64,000 nucleotides of DNA from Azospirillum sp. RU38E (GCF_900188385.1 NZ_FZOI01000001.1:682001-746000); one strand, 5' to 3'. Shown: positions 1 to 10,925, numbered from the stretch's first letter. The notes: generated by a model from the sequence alone, not told the origin. Numbers and translations are program-made.

Positions 1-1537
1 AGGCCGCTACCATGGAGGAGACGCGGGCGCCGCGCACATAACCACGGCCCTTCACCTTATCCGCCGTACCGGTCTTGCCGCCGACGACATAGCCCGGCGT
101 ATCTGCCTTGGTGGCCGTGCCTTCGGTTACCACCAGCCGCATCAGCTTGCGCATCGCATCGGAGGTTTTTTCGGAGATGATGCGGGTGCCGGGTACCGCA
201 GCCGGGCTTTCCGGCTTGAGCAGGGTGGCCGGATGCATGACGCCGCCATTGACCACGCCGGAGACGGCAGCCACCAGATGCACGGGGCTGACCGACATGC
301 CATGGCCGAAGGCGATGGTCATCATATTCACCTCGCGCCAGGGGTTAGGCACCATCGGCCAACCCCGTTCCGGCACTTCCAGGTGAACGGGCTTCAGGAA
401 GCCCAACTTGTTCATGAATTCCTTCTGCGCCGTCGGCCCCACCTCCATCGCCATCTTCACAGAGCCGATGTTGGAGGAGACCTTGAAAATTTCCGGCACA
501 TCCATCCATTTATTTTCCGGATGAAAGTCGCTGATGGTGAAACGGCCGATACGTATCGGCCGCGTGGCATCGAACATGTCGTTCATATGCACACGGCCCG
601 ATTCCAGAACCATCGCTGTGTTGAAGATCTTGAAGGTGGAGCCCATTTCATACACGCCCAGCGTGTTGCGGTTGAAACGGGGGTCGGTATCCTGCTCCTC
701 CGTCGGCGGGGGCGGGGAATGCGGGTCGAAATCGGGCACGCTGACCATGCCCAGCACCTCCCCGGTGCGGATATCCATCACCATGCCGGCGGCACCGATG
801 GCGCTGAACTCTTCCATCGTGTTCAGCAGCTCGCGGCGCAGCACATGCTGCAGGCGCACATCGATGGACAGGCGCAGCGGCTCTTCACTTTCCTTCAGGC
901 GGGTATCGAAGGACTGTTCGATCCCCATCAGGCCGTTATTGTCGATGCCGCTGAACCCCACCACATGGGCGGCCAGGGGGCCTTGCGGATAGACGCGCCG
1001 TTCTTCCCGCTGGAAATCAATGCCGGGGATGCCCAGGCGGAAAATATCCTGCTGCTGGCGCGGGGTCAGATTGCGCTTCACCCAGATGAAGCGCTTGTCG
1101 GACTTCAGCTCCTGCGTCAACTGCGCGACATTGATGTCCGGCAGCACGCTGGCGATCTGTTCGGCCGCCTCTTGCGCATCCAGGATCAGCTTGGGGTCGG
1201 CGAACAGCGACGCCGTGTGCAGGGAGGTGGCCAGCAGCACCCCGTTACGGTCCACAATGTCGGCCCGCGTGCCGGTGCCGTGGCGCGCGGCGGTCTTGGC
1301 CACCGCGCCCTTGCCCTCACCCCGGCCGAAATCCACCGTGGCGCCCACCAGCTTGGCACCCACGGCGCCGAAGCCCAGGCTGAACACGGCCATCAGCACC
1401 ATCAGACGGGCGCGCCCCTGCTCCAGCGCGCCCTGCGCTGGGCTGTGCAGCCGCACGCGCGGCTCCGCCCGGCCATTGCCGGCACGGTCGGTGCCGGCCA
1501 GGTCGAAACCGGTGAGGCTGAAGGGCGCATCGGTCAT
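1..1537 (-). CDS. ftsI: Peptidoglycan D,D-transpeptidase FtsI (PBP3), 3' end cut by window
   Basis: Septal class B penicillin-binding protein that cross-links peptidoglycan at the division site in the periplasm. Reading the minus strand from the ATG at 1537 gives a short cytoplasmic N-terminus, one hydrophobic anchor, a pedestal domain and a transpeptidase domain. The three active-site motifs are visible: STFK (codons at 629-640), SSN (470-478) and KTG (68-76). The start overlaps the ftsL stop in an ATGA, so it is translationally coupled. The gene runs off the window start, so the C-terminus is missing. Confidence 0.96.
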   Translation of the reverse strand, partial: MTDAPFSLTGFDLAGTDRAGNGRAEPRVRLHSPAQGALEQGRARLMVLMAVFSLGFGAVGAKLVGATVDFGRGEGKGAVAKTAARHGTGTRADIVDRNGVLLATSLHTASLFADPKLILDAQEAAEQIASVLPDINVAQLTQELKSDKRFIWVKRNLTPRQQQDIFRLGIPGIDFQREERRVYPQGPLAAHVVGFSGIDNNGLMGIEQSFDTRLKESEEPLRLSIDVRLQHVLRRELLNTMEEFSAIGAAGMVMDIRTGEVLGMVSVPDFDPHSPPPPTEEQDTDPRFNRNTLGVYEMGSTFKIFNTAMVLESGRVHMNDMFDATRPIRIGRFTISDFHPENKWMDVPEIFKVSSNIGSVKMAMEVGPTAQKEFMNKLGFLKPVHLEVPERGWPMVPNPWREVNMMTIAFGHGMSVSPVHLVAAVSGVVNGGVMHPATLLKPESPAAVPGTRIISEKTSDAMRKLMRLVVTEGTATKADTPGYVVGGKTGTADKVKGRGYVRGARVSSMVAA

Positions 1538-1962
1538 CGGGCGACTCCATAATTCACCATCATCACCGGGGTGTCCTGCCGGGCGGCGATGGCGGGTTCA
1601 TGGGACGGGGCGGGGCTGGGCGCCGGCCTGGGCGCCCCCGGCTTGCGGCCGGGAATGGGGGTCAGGCGCAGCGGTGCAGCGTCCGGCTGGCGGTCGGGAA
1701 TGTCGGTCAGCACGGCGATCTGCTGGGCGCTGGTGGGGGCCAGTACCAGATGTTCGCGCGCCATGCGTTCCAGCGTGGCTGGATCGTTCAGGGAAGCCCA
1801 TTCGGCCTTCAGCACCTGAATGGACTCGCGTTCTTGCTGGATGGTGCGGTTGATGCGCGCCAGCTCCCGCTCCTGTTCCTGGGCCTTGTAGCTGGTTTGG
1901 TACAGGATGCCGGAGGCAGCACAGATGGTGCCGATCCAGATGATGGTGGACTTGCCGATCAT
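1534..1962 (-). CDS. ftsL: Cell division protein FtsL
   Basis: Small bitopic divisome protein (142 aa) that in other bacteria partners with FtsB/FtsQ and activates FtsWI. Residues about 5-22 are the single membrane span. Residues 27-65 form a leucine/glutamate-rich periplasmic coiled coil, followed by the typical [14 protein letters not shown]-type segment. The C-terminal 50 residues are proline/alanine-rich and probably disordered. Sequence identity between FtsL proteins is low, so position between rsmH and ftsI (4-nt overlaps on both sides) is the strongest evidence. Confidence 0.9.
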   Translation of the reverse strand: MIGKSTIIWIGTICAASGILYQTSYKAQEQERELARINRTIQQERESIQVLKAEWASLNDPATLERMAREHLVLAPTSAQQIAVLTDIPDRQPDAAPLRLTPIPGRKPGAPRPAPSPAPSHEPAIAARQDTPVMMVNYGVAR

Positions 1963-2927
1963 ACGGGTTCTCCCGTCGACCAGGCGGGGGCCTGGGTGCG
2001 GATAGCAGTGCGCAACCGGGCGGACCGGGCGCGCGGATTGGCGGCCTGCTCTGCCGCGCCGGGGGCGGTCCCCGATTTGGACAGCAGGCGGAATGTGGGG
2101 GCCGGCGGGGTGGCCACCGGTCCCGGTACATGGCGCGACGGGCCGGGCAGATTGCCCGAGCGCTGGCGCATGAATTCCTTCACCACCCGGTCTTCCAGCG
2201 AATGGAAGGTGACGACGCAGAGCCGCCCGCCGGGGGCCAGCAGCCGCTCGGCGGCGGCCAGGGCGCGCTCCAGCTCCCCCAGCTCATCATTCACGTGGAT
2301 GCGCAGGCCCTGGAAGCTGCGGGTGGCCGGGTCGATCCCGTCCTTGGATTTCGGCACGCAGGAACGGATTACATCGGCCAGATCGGCCGTGCGGGTGAAC
2401 GGCTCGATGGCCCGGCGGGCCACGATGGCGCGGGCCACGCGGCGGGACAGCCGTTCTTCCCCATAATGATAGAGGATATTGGCCAGATCATCTTCTTCGG
2501 TGCTGTTCACCACATCGGCGGCAGTGGGGCCATCGGCCCCCATGCGCATGTCCAGCGGGCCGTCGAAGCGGAAGCTGAAGCCCCGCTCCGGCGTGTCGAT
2601 TTGGGGGGAGGAGACGCCGATATCCAGCACAATGGCATCCACCTGCGCCACGCCCTGGGCGGCCAGCAGATCGGCCATATCGCCGAACCGGCCTTCCAGC
2701 ACCCGCAGACGGCCGGCATAGGCCGCCTCCAGCGGGCGGGCGCGTTCCAATGCTGCGGGGTCGCGGTCGATGCCCCAGACGGTGCAGGCAGCACTGTCCA
2801 GCAGGGCGCGGCTGTACCCGCCCGCCCCGAACGTGCCATCCACCAGCACCTCGCCATCGCGCGGGGCCATTTCATGCAGCACTTCGGCCAGCAGAACGGG
2901 GATATGGACCGGGCTTGCCGTCATCAT
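1959..2927 (-). CDS. rsmH: 16S rRNA (cytosine1402-N4)-methyltransferase RsmH
   Basis: SAM-dependent enzyme that N4-methylates C1402 in the ribosomal P site (older name MraW). The 322-aa protein begins with [10 protein letters not shown] and carries the SAM-binding glycine motif [10 protein letters not shown] near residue 30. The [12 protein letters not shown] motif and the C-terminal [10 protein letters not shown] motif are also typical of the family. Length is normal. It overlaps mraZ and ftsL by 4 nt each, consistent with a tightly coupled dcw operon. Confidence 0.96.
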   Translation of the reverse strand: MMTASPVHIPVLLAEVLHEMAPRDGEVLVDGTFGAGGYSRALLDSAACTVWGIDRDPAALERARPLEAAYAGRLRVLEGRFGDMADLLAAQGVAQVDAIVLDIGVSSPQIDTPERGFSFRFDGPLDMRMGADGPTAADVVNSTEEDDLANILYHYGEERLSRRVARAIVARRAIEPFTRTADLADVIRSCVPKSKDGIDPATRSFQGLRIHVNDELGELERALAAAERLLAPGGRLCVVTFHSLEDRVVKEFMRQRSGNLPGPSRHVPGPVATPPAPTFRLLSKSGTAPGAAEQAANPRARSARLRTAIRTQAPAWSTGEPV

Positions 2928-3412
2928 GCCCCCTTCGCCAGGGCGGTCGCCTTGGCCACGATGGTGGAGAGCGAGATGGAATGGGCGCGGGCCAGTTCCG
3001 CCATCTCCCGCTCGTGATCCTCGTGCCGGACCGGATCCCAGATCTGGAAGGTCTTGCGGCGGCCGACAAAGACGATGTTTTCGGTGATGCCGGCATAATC
3101 CAGCAATTTGGCGGGCAGAATGATGCGCCCCTCGGTATCGGTGCTGATTTCGACGATGCGGCCGAACACGGTGGTTTCGATCAGTTCGCGCTGTTCTTCC
3201 GGCATGTTCGGATCATCCAGCGCTTCAGAGAGGGTTGTCAGATAGGAACGCGGGGCCACATCCAGGGCCGGCGCCTTCAGGGAGGGGAAAATCACCATAT
3301 CGACGCTGGTTGCCGGCGGAAGCGGGCCACCATACAGGGTCGTGCGAAAGGAAGCGGGGATCGAAACCCGCCCTTTCTTGTCGACCTTGTTGGTATGTGT
3401 TGACAGGAACAT
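2924..3412 (-). CDS. mraZ: Division/cell-wall cluster transcriptional regulator MraZ
   Basis: DNA-binding regulator of the dcw cluster with two SpoVT-AbrB half-domains; in E. coli it represses its own operon. The N-terminus [20 protein letters not shown] and a second copy ending in [13 protein letters not shown] match the family. I chose the ATG at 3412 rather than the in-frame GTG at 3421. A GGGG Shine-Dalgarno sits about 10 nt before the ATG, and family members start at MFLST. First gene of the operon, with phased TGGG boxes 140-170 bp upstream. Confidence 0.94.
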   Translation of the reverse strand: MFLSTHTNKVDKKGRVSIPASFRTTLYGGPLPPATSVDMVIFPSLKAPALDVAPRSYLTTLSEALDDPNMPEEQRELIETTVFGRIVEISTDTEGRIILPAKLLDYAGITENIVFVGRRKTFQIWDPVRHEDHEREMAELARAHSISLSTIVAKATALAKGA

Positions 3413-3548
3413 TCCTATCACGCCCCACTTATGGCGCCGTCGGCGCCGGTCCCATCATCCGCACTCCACCACGGGCTTCTTGCCGCCTGTGCCGGGTGCC
3501 GCTGATGCGGGTCGGGTTGGGCGGGAATGGACCAGTGATCCCTTTGTT

Positions 3549-3582
3549 TGGGTTTTCTTGGGATAGCATGGGAGGAATTGGG
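3549..3582. promoter_or_regulatory. MraZ box array: four TGGG repeats at exact 10-bp spacing
   Basis: TGGG occurs at 3549, 3559, 3569 and 3579 on the plus strand, giving a strict 10-bp period (one helical turn). Enterobacterial MraZ binds TGGGN repeats with 5-nt spacers upstream of mraZ, so this is very probably the autoregulatory operator. A possible minus-strand -35 TTGACC lies at 3584-3589, so the boxes would cover the -10 and start region. A fifth, inverted CCCA at 3597-3600 makes an ATTGGGC/GCCCAAT inverted repeat (3577-3602). Confidence 0.75.
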
Positions 3583-3602
3583 CGGTCAATGGCTGCCCAA
3601 TA

Positions 3603-4072
3603 GAATCCGCATTTTTAGAAGAATTATCCTTATGGATAGGGCTAGTTGTGGATAATTTTATGCATTCTTTGTGCGTCCAATTAATTTTGAATGTTATGGC
3701 CTCTCATTATTTAGTTTATATTCTATTTTTTACCTGAACATACTGACTCTTACCCCGAAAGTTTAGGGTGTTTTTATTTCACTTTTTCATAAGAACACTT
3801 TGTTTTTCCAGCAAGTGGACGATGCTCCAGGCATGGTTCGTCGGTGTGTTGCAGAAAAAATAGATTTAAATTCGAAATTTAACCTGCGCGTTGAGGTGAG
3901 TTCTACTACATATGGTGCCCATATAGGCGACGAACCAATAGATGTGGTGGTTTTTGGTGTCCGAACGAATCATGCTGCAGTGCCGAACAAAAGTTGTGCA
4001 TTTCGGTCGGAATCGAGCATGTGCAGCAGGTGCTCTGCCTGCGCAATATTCACGTCCCGTTAACATAATTAA
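3603..4072. other. AT-rich intergenic region between mraZ operator and rnpB
   Basis: About 470 bp markedly richer in A+T than the surrounding sequence, with runs of T and A and no ORF with convincing codon use. It holds one perfect DnaA-box 9-mer (TGTGGATAA, 3647-3655). It probably contains the far-upstream mra promoter region and sequence downstream of the rnpB 3' end. I see no gene here. Confidence 0.6.
3647..3655 (-). promoter_or_regulatory. Single perfect DnaA box
   Basis: TGTGGATAA on the plus strand is TTATCCACA on the minus strand, the strong DnaA consensus. It lies in AT-rich DNA about 65 bp beyond the MraZ boxes. One box alone does not make an origin; it could tie mra transcription to DnaA. 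Confidence 0.4.
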
Positions 4073-4506
<434 letters not shown>

Positions 4507-4512
4507 GGGCTT

Positions 4513-5319
4513 TTAGGCGTCCGGGCCGGGGAATGCAAGATCGGCTTCGGCGGAAAGCCGCGCCAGGGCGCGCAAGGCAGCCACGCTTTGCCGATCCGCG
4601 CCCCGGCCCAGGCTTTCCGGCGCCCAATGGCGCTGAAAGGCGGTCAGCACGCTTTCAAGGCCATTTTCGCCCGTCATTTCCCATGAAATCCCACCAGACT
4701 CCGATGGTGGGGCTTTTTCCCATGAAATCCCATCTGCGGACCGGCTGAATGGGGTTTCATAGCCCAGATGGGTCAAAAGCCGCGCCACCTCCCCCGGTTC
4801 TGCCGGGCGCTGATCGGCCGGCAGCGGGTCCGGCCAGGCGCCGATGCCAGCCATGGCCAGGGCCAGCCAGCCGAACTTCTCCCCCGGATCCTGCTTACGG
4901 TCGGGGGCGACGTCAGAATGGCCCAGCACGCGCAGCGGCGAAATGGGGTGCCGTCCCATGATATCCCGGCAGAGCGCGATCAGCGCTTCCATCTGGGCGC
5001 GCGGAAAGGGGCGATAGCCCCATTCATGGCCGGGATTGACCAGCTCAATCCCGATGGAGCGGCTGTTGATGTCGCGCTCCCCGCGCCAGAATGATTTGCC
5101 GGCGTGCCAGGCCCGGCGTTCCTCATCCACCAGCTTCCAGATCGTCCCATCCTCTCCCACCAGATAATGCGCGCTGACCTGGGAGGCGGGATCGCAGAGC
5201 CGCGCCAGGGCCGACTGCCCATCCGGCATCCCGGTATAATGCAGCACCAGCATATCCGGCGGCCCGCCGACGCGCGGGCCATGGTTGGGGCTGGGATGAT
5301 CGATCAGGGGCAGGGACAT
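4513..5319 (-). CDS. N-acetylmuramoyl-L-alanine amidase (AmpD family)
   Basis: Zinc amidase that removes the peptide from (anhydro)muramoyl residues during peptidoglycan turnover. The Amidase_2 domain spans roughly residues 5-150. Probable zinc ligands are His27 (LHYTG), His134 (GHSDVAP) and Asp144 (KQDPG), plus the IGIELVN catalytic segment. No signal peptide is visible, which favours a cytoplasmic AmpD role. The 268-aa protein has a C-terminal extension with a duplicated GISWE segment encoded by a 17-bp direct repeat (4677-4693 and 4716-4732). rnpB follows immediately. Confidence 0.88.
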   Translation of the reverse strand: MSLPLIDHPSPNHGPRVGGPPDMLVLHYTGMPDGQSALARLCDPASQVSAHYLVGEDGTIWKLVDEERRAWHAGKSFWRGERDINSRSIGIELVNPGHEWGYRPFPRAQMEALIALCRDIMGRHPISPLRVLGHSDVAPDRKQDPGEKFGWLALAMAGIGAWPDPLPADQRPAEPGEVARLLTHLGYETPFSRSADGISWEKAPPSESGGISWEMTGENGLESVLTAFQRHWAPESLGRGADRQSVAALRALARLSAEADLAFPGPDA

Positions 5320-5388
5320 GGGGCTGTGCGGTCTTTTCCCGGAAGAAGGACGGTGACACTATCTCATTGAAACCAGGGAGAAAGAAAC

Positions 5389-5775
5389 ATGCTCGACCAT
5401 ATTGGCTTTCCGGTGGCTGATTTCGAAAAATCCATGGCCTTTTATGATCAGGTGTTGCCCAGCGTCGGGGCCAGCCGGCTGGCCCTGGTCACGGCGGAAA
5501 TGACGGGGGCCGACGCCCATGCCGGCTATGGCACCGACCATCCGTCCTTTTGGATCAGCAGCGGCCAGCCGATGCGGGGCTGCCTGCATGTTGCCTTCAG
5601 CGCGGCCAACAGGGCGCAGGTGGACGAATTCTACCGTGTGGCGCTGGCGGCGGGCGGGCGTGACAATGGCCCGCCGCGCATTCGTGCGCATTACCATCCC
5701 CATTATTATGGGGCCTTTGTGTTGGATCCGGACGGCCATAATATCGAAGCGGTGTGTCATCGCCCGGAATCGTAA
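5389..5775 (+). CDS. VOC (glyoxalase/dioxygenase) family protein
   Basis: Small 128-aa vicinal-oxygen-chelate protein. It starts MLDHIGFPVADFEKSMAFYDQ and ends in the typical YYGAFVLDPDGHNIEAVCH motif, with metal-site candidates His4 and the C-terminal Glu. A good AGGGAG ribosome-binding site precedes the ATG. Substrate cannot be told from sequence; close relatives are usually annotated only as glyoxalase/bleomycin-resistance-like. It is convergent with the EamA transporter, only 6 bp apart. Confidence 0.85.
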   Translation: MLDHIGFPVADFEKSMAFYDQVLPSVGASRLALVTAEMTGADAHAGYGTDHPSFWISSGQPMRGCLHVAFSAANRAQVDEFYRVALAAGGRDNGPPRIRAHYHPHYYGAFVLDPDGHNIEAVCHRPES

Positions 5776-5781
5776 GCGGCG

Positions 5782-6657
5782 TCAAACCGTGGTTCGACCA
5801 AACATGAAGCGTGGCCGGCGGATGATGATGATGCCGATGCCGGCCACCACCAGCAGCCCGCCGGCGATCAGGCTCCAATGCAGCGGCTCGCCCAGCCAGA
5901 TCACGCCCGACCCGACGCCGAAGACCGGCACCAGCATCAGGAACGGCATGGTCTGGTTGACCTCATATTGTTTCACCAGCGGCTGCCAGAACATATAGGC
6001 GACGATGGTGGACATCAGCGCCATATAGGCAAGGCAGGCCCAGGTCTGCCCGCTGGCCTGCATGATCTGCTCCAGCTGGTCCCGTTCGGCGATCAGGCTG
6101 AGCAAGGCCAGCTGCGGGGCGGCGAACAGGGCCATATAGGCATTGAGCTGCAAGGGCTCGATCGCCCCCATCCATTTCAGCTGGATGGAGGAGAAGGCGA
6201 AGGCCAGGGCCGCCCCGGCGATCAGCAGCATATGCAGCAGGTCGCCCTGGCCCTGGCTCTGCCCGGCGATCACCGCCACCCCGCCGAAGGAGGTCGCCAT
6301 GCCCAGCGCCCGGCGCCAGCCCAGCTTGTCCTTGAAGAAAATCGCCGCCAGCAGGCTGGCGAACGGCACCTGCAACTGAATGATCAGGCTGGCGATGGAG
6401 GCGGTAACGCCAGTCAGCCCGCTCAGCATCAAGGGAAAATGCACGCCCCCCAGGCTGATCGAATAGAACAGCAATGCCCGCATCTGCGCCCGTGGCGGCG
6501 GCTTGACAAAGGGTACCAGCACCAGCGCCACCAGGGAGAAGCGCACCGCCATCAGCAGCAGCGGCTGTATCTCCTGCACCGCCTGCCGCGACACGGCGAA
6601 ATTGGTGCCCCAGATGGCCATGACGGCCAGGGCCATCAACATATGGATGGGTTTCAT
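5782..6657 (-). CDS. EamA/DMT family transporter (RhaT/YdcZ-like)
   Basis: Inner-membrane drug/metabolite transporter of about 291 aa with ten hydrophobic segments in two EamA repeats. The N-terminal ALAVMAIWGTNFAVSRQAV motif is typical of amino-acid-metabolite exporters such as EamA/YdeD. I place the start at MKPIHMLM (6657) because the upstream in-frame extension is not hydrophobic and lacks family likeness. Substrate unknown. Confidence 0.85.
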   Translation of the reverse strand: MKPIHMLMALAVMAIWGTNFAVSRQAVQEIQPLLLMAVRFSLVALVLVPFVKPPPRAQMRALLFYSISLGGVHFPLMLSGLTGVTASIASLIIQLQVPFASLLAAIFFKDKLGWRRALGMATSFGGVAVIAGQSQGQGDLLHMLLIAGAALAFAFSSIQLKWMGAIEPLQLNAYMALFAAPQLALLSLIAERDQLEQIMQASGQTWACLAYMALMSTIVAYMFWQPLVKQYEVNQTMPFLMLVPVFGVGSGVIWLGEPLHWSLIAGGLLVVAGIGIIIIRRPRFMFGRTTV

Positions 6658-6928
6658 CAAACGGTTCCGGTCGGCGGGCCGCCAGCCGGAAAGGGCTGGA
6701 CGCAAGCTGCTGTTTGTTTTTCATCCATAACCGATCCGCCCGCCCCTGTGGCGTGCGCTTTGCGCAGGTCGGGCCGGGCGGCCGGCAAATGGTGGGGGCG
6801 GCAAACGGTCTGCAAGGATCGCCCCGGTGGTCGCCATGCCGACGGCTCATCCAGCATTTGCCACAGGCGGGGAGGCCGTGGGCCAGGATATGATCCGGTG
6901 ACGTCTTCGACCCGATGGGAATTGTGTC

Positions 6929-8233
6929 ATGGCCGAACTGGATGCCTATGAGCTTTATATGCTGTCGCTGGTCAACCGGGCGCGGCTGGACCCGGTGGGC
7001 ACGGCGGCCGCCTTTGGTATTGATCTGAACCAGGGTCTGCCCGCCGGCACCATCAGCGCCACGCCCAAGCCGGTGCTGGCCCCCAACAGCCTGCTGGAAC
7101 AGGCCGCCGATGCGCATAGCGCCTGGATGCTGGACAGCGATATTTTCAGCCATACCGGCGTGAATAACAGCAATCCCGGCCAGCGTATCGCCGCCACCGG
7201 CTATAGCGCCCGTGCCTGGGGGGAGAATATTGCCTGGCAAGGCACCACCGGGCCGCTATCGGCCCGTGACCTGCAATCCTATATCGAAGCCCAGCATCGC
7301 GGCCTGTTCCTCAGCGCCGGGCACCGCACCAATATCCTGGCGGATAATTTCGTGGAGCTGGGGATCGGGCAAAGGGTGGGGGAGTTCACCGGCTATAACG
7401 CTTCCATGATCACCCAAAATTTCGGCACATCCGGCAGCGCCCGTTTTCTCACCGGTATCGTGTTTCAGGATCGGGATGGTGATGGCTATTACGATCCCGG
7501 CGAAGGGATCGGCGGGGTGGATATCCAGGTTGACGGGCAGGTGGTGGGGCGCACCACGGCGGCGGGCGGCTATGCCGTCACCATGAGTAACGGCACCCAT
7601 GCGGTCAGCTTCAGCGGTGGTGGCCAGACGGGCAGCGTGGCCGCCGCTGTCACCATGGCCGGGCAGAATGTCGGGCTGGATGTGAAGGCCGCCAGCTTTG
7701 TCACCAGCCAGTTCCAAAGCTGGAATGCCAGCCTGAACAAATGGCTGGCGGTGACGCCGGAGAAATATGCCGGCCCCGTCGCCGGGCTGGACTGGCAGTT
7801 CCTGGGCAGTGCCGCCGGTGAAGTGGTGTCGGCCAGCGATGGGGCGGATTTCCTTAATCTCGGCGGTGGCAATGATGCCGCCAATGGCGGGGCTGGCAAT
7901 GATGTCATTGATGGCGGCACCGGTTCCAACTTCCTGACCGGCGGGGCCGGCAGCGATATCTTCTTCGCCGATGGACAGGGCGGCCAGACCAGCTGGTCCA
8001 CCATCACCGATTTCAGCAAGGGCGAGCAGCTCAGCCTGTGGGGCTGGCAGAAGGGTGTCTCCAAACTGAGCTGGGCCGCCAATGACGGGGCAGAGGGCAA
8101 CAAGGGGGCGACCCTCCATGCCGATCTGGACGGCAATGGCAGCATCGATATCAGCGTCACCTTTGCCGGGCTGGCCGTCGGCGCGGTCGGCACGGTGGAG
8201 GAACGTGACGGGCTGCTGTGGCTGGTGGGGTAG
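6929..8233 (+). CDS. CAP-domain exoprotein with C-terminal RTX calcium-binding repeats
   Basis: A 434-aa probable secreted protein. Residues about 5-165 form a CAP/SCP domain: LVNRARLDP, HSAWMLDSDIFSHTG with its metal-site histidine, WGENIAWQG, and the GHRTNILA signature. Residues 175-250 look like an SdrD/Cna-B-type beta sandwich opening with an EF-like DRDGDGYYDPGEG loop. Residues 305-345 contain nonapeptide repeats (GGGNDAANG, GGAGNDVID, GGAGSDIFF). There is no N-terminal signal peptide, so type I secretion through a C-terminal signal is the likely route. No T1SS genes lie nearby. Target unknown. Confidence 0.82.
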   Translation: MAELDAYELYMLSLVNRARLDPVGTAAAFGIDLNQGLPAGTISATPKPVLAPNSLLEQAADAHSAWMLDSDIFSHTGVNNSNPGQRIAATGYSARAWGENIAWQGTTGPLSARDLQSYIEAQHRGLFLSAGHRTNILADNFVELGIGQRVGEFTGYNASMITQNFGTSGSARFLTGIVFQDRDGDGYYDPGEGIGGVDIQVDGQVVGRTTAAGGYAVTMSNGTHAVSFSGGGQTGSVAAAVTMAGQNVGLDVKAASFVTSQFQSWNASLNKWLAVTPEKYAGPVAGLDWQFLGSAAGEVVSASDGADFLNLGGGNDAANGGAGNDVIDGGTGSNFLTGGAGSDIFFADGQGGQTSWSTITDFSKGEQLSLWGWQKGVSKLSWAANDGAEGNKGATLHADLDGNGSIDISVTFAGLAVGAVGTVEERDGLLWLVG

Positions 8234-8389
8234 ACGCCCCCTCCTTGCTGGAAAAGCAACCCTGGCCCGCTAACCCTGGTGGCTTTCCAATCGCTTATCC
8301 CTGTGTATAGTGCGGCGAACCTTTTGAATTGGGATGTCGACCTGGCCTTGGGCGCTGCGCGCGTTCAGTGCCGGAACGGCGTCCCATAA

Positions 8390-9907
<1,518 letters not shown>

Positions 9908-9928
9908 GGCGTTTTCCGATTTCAGCAG

Positions 9929-9960
9929 AACGCCCCGTCTATAGGCGGGGCGTTATCCTT
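9929..9960 (+). terminator. Rho-independent terminator of guaB
   Basis: Perfect 9-bp stem AACGCCCCG (9929-9937) / CGGGGCGTT (9946-9954) with an 8-nt loop, followed by ATCCTTTT. It lies 22 bases after the guaB stop codon and ends just before the DUF2971 gene. Confidence 0.8.
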
Positions 9961-9975
9961 TTGGGGAGGGGTAAG

Positions 9976-10917
9976 TTGAAAGGTTTGGATCTTCTGCTTC
10001 AAGCTGAAAGTAGAATAAAGGGGAATGTGCTCAATTTTTCTGAGTGTATTGGTGATGAATTTTATTATCACTATACTGGTATTGAGGCATTTATGAATAT
10101 TTTCAAGCCAGGAAACGAGAAGAATATAAATTTTTGGCTATCAAGTATTTTATTTATGAATGATAATGAGGAATTTTTTCATGGCGTTAATATTTTGATT
10201 AAAGAAATAAAAAATTTTTACTCAAAATCAATTGGAAAAAAAGAAAAGGATTTTTCTGATAGGATAATACGATTTCTAGAATCGACTTCACTTGGGGAGT
10301 CAATATTTTCTTGTAGTTTTTCAAGGCACTCGGACTTGTTAAGTCAGTGGAGGGGATATTGTCCGCCGTCTGGTGGCGTTTCTATAGGTTTATCCAGAAA
10401 AATTTTCCATTCACTCTCGGATCAATATGCTGGAGTTAGTGGTAATCTAATGCGGGTAATTTATGATGAAGATGAAAAAATTTTTGTTGCGCGATCTGTC
10501 ATTGAAAATTCTATAGGAGAATTTTTGAGTATCGTTAAGGAGCAAGGCTGTAATGAAAGGGATTTTTTGTTTGTATCTTTTTGTGAGTATTTAGCAATTT
10601 TGGGTTCCTGTTTTAAGAATCCTGGATTTTATGAAGAAGAGGAGTTTAGGTACATATGGAAATATCCGTACTATGACATTATTCGAGAAATCTATGATCC
10701 CGCATTCTGGAACATAAATAAAAAATTTAGATCAGCGCGAGGACTCATGATCCCCTACGTTGAAAAATTTTTTTATGTTGAAGGTAGTAATGTAGAATTA
10801 TGCATTGGTCCGGCGCCAAGGCAAAATCTGAATGAAATATCGGTTATGAATTTTATTCGCCAAAATACAATTAAGCCAAAAATTACTTTATCAAAAACGA
10901 CCTATCGAGCTAACTGA
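9976..10917 (+). CDS. DUF2971-like protein, AT-rich, probably acquired
   Basis: A 313-aa protein of unknown function. [16 protein letters not shown] and [21 protein letters not shown] near the N-terminus, then [19 protein letters not shown], match my memory of the DUF2971 family; that assignment is from motif recall only. I chose the TTG at 9976 because GGGGAGGGG lies just ahead and no better ATG exists. Codon use is strikingly AT-rich (many AAT, TTT, AAA, ATA codons) against GC-rich neighbours, a sign of recent transfer. It ends 8 bp before the RNA methyltransferase start. It might be defence-related, but nothing here proves it. Confidence 0.8.
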   Translation: MKGLDLLLQAESRIKGNVLNFSECIGDEFYYHYTGIEAFMNIFKPGNEKNINFWLSSILFMNDNEEFFHGVNILIKEIKNFYSKSIGKKEKDFSDRIIRFLESTSLGESIFSCSFSRHSDLLSQWRGYCPPSGGVSIGLSRKIFHSLSDQYAGVSGNLMRVIYDEDEKIFVARSVIENSIGEFLSIVKEQGCNERDFLFVSFCEYLAILGSCFKNPGFYEEEEFRYIWKYPYYDIIREIYDPAFWNINKKFRSARGLMIPYVEKFFYVEGSNVELCIGPAPRQNLNEISVMNFIRQNTIKPKITLSKTTYRAN

Positions 10918-10925
10918 GGTATAGA

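Noticed and set aside
233-1552. Long plus-strand ORF (439 aa) over the ftsI region
   Set aside because: Antisense to the clear minus-strand ftsI with its three active-site motifs; a GC-rich shadow. Many other long plus/minus shadows across the window were left out for the same reason.
3413-3421. GTG start for mraZ nine bases before the chosen ATG
   Set aside because: Shine-Dalgarno spacing fits the ATG at 3412 better, and the family begins at MFLST.
3800-4063. 87-aa ORF on the plus strand in the mraZ-rnpB gap
   Set aside because: AT-rich codons unlike real genes here, no ribosome-binding site, no protein-like motif; likely chance.
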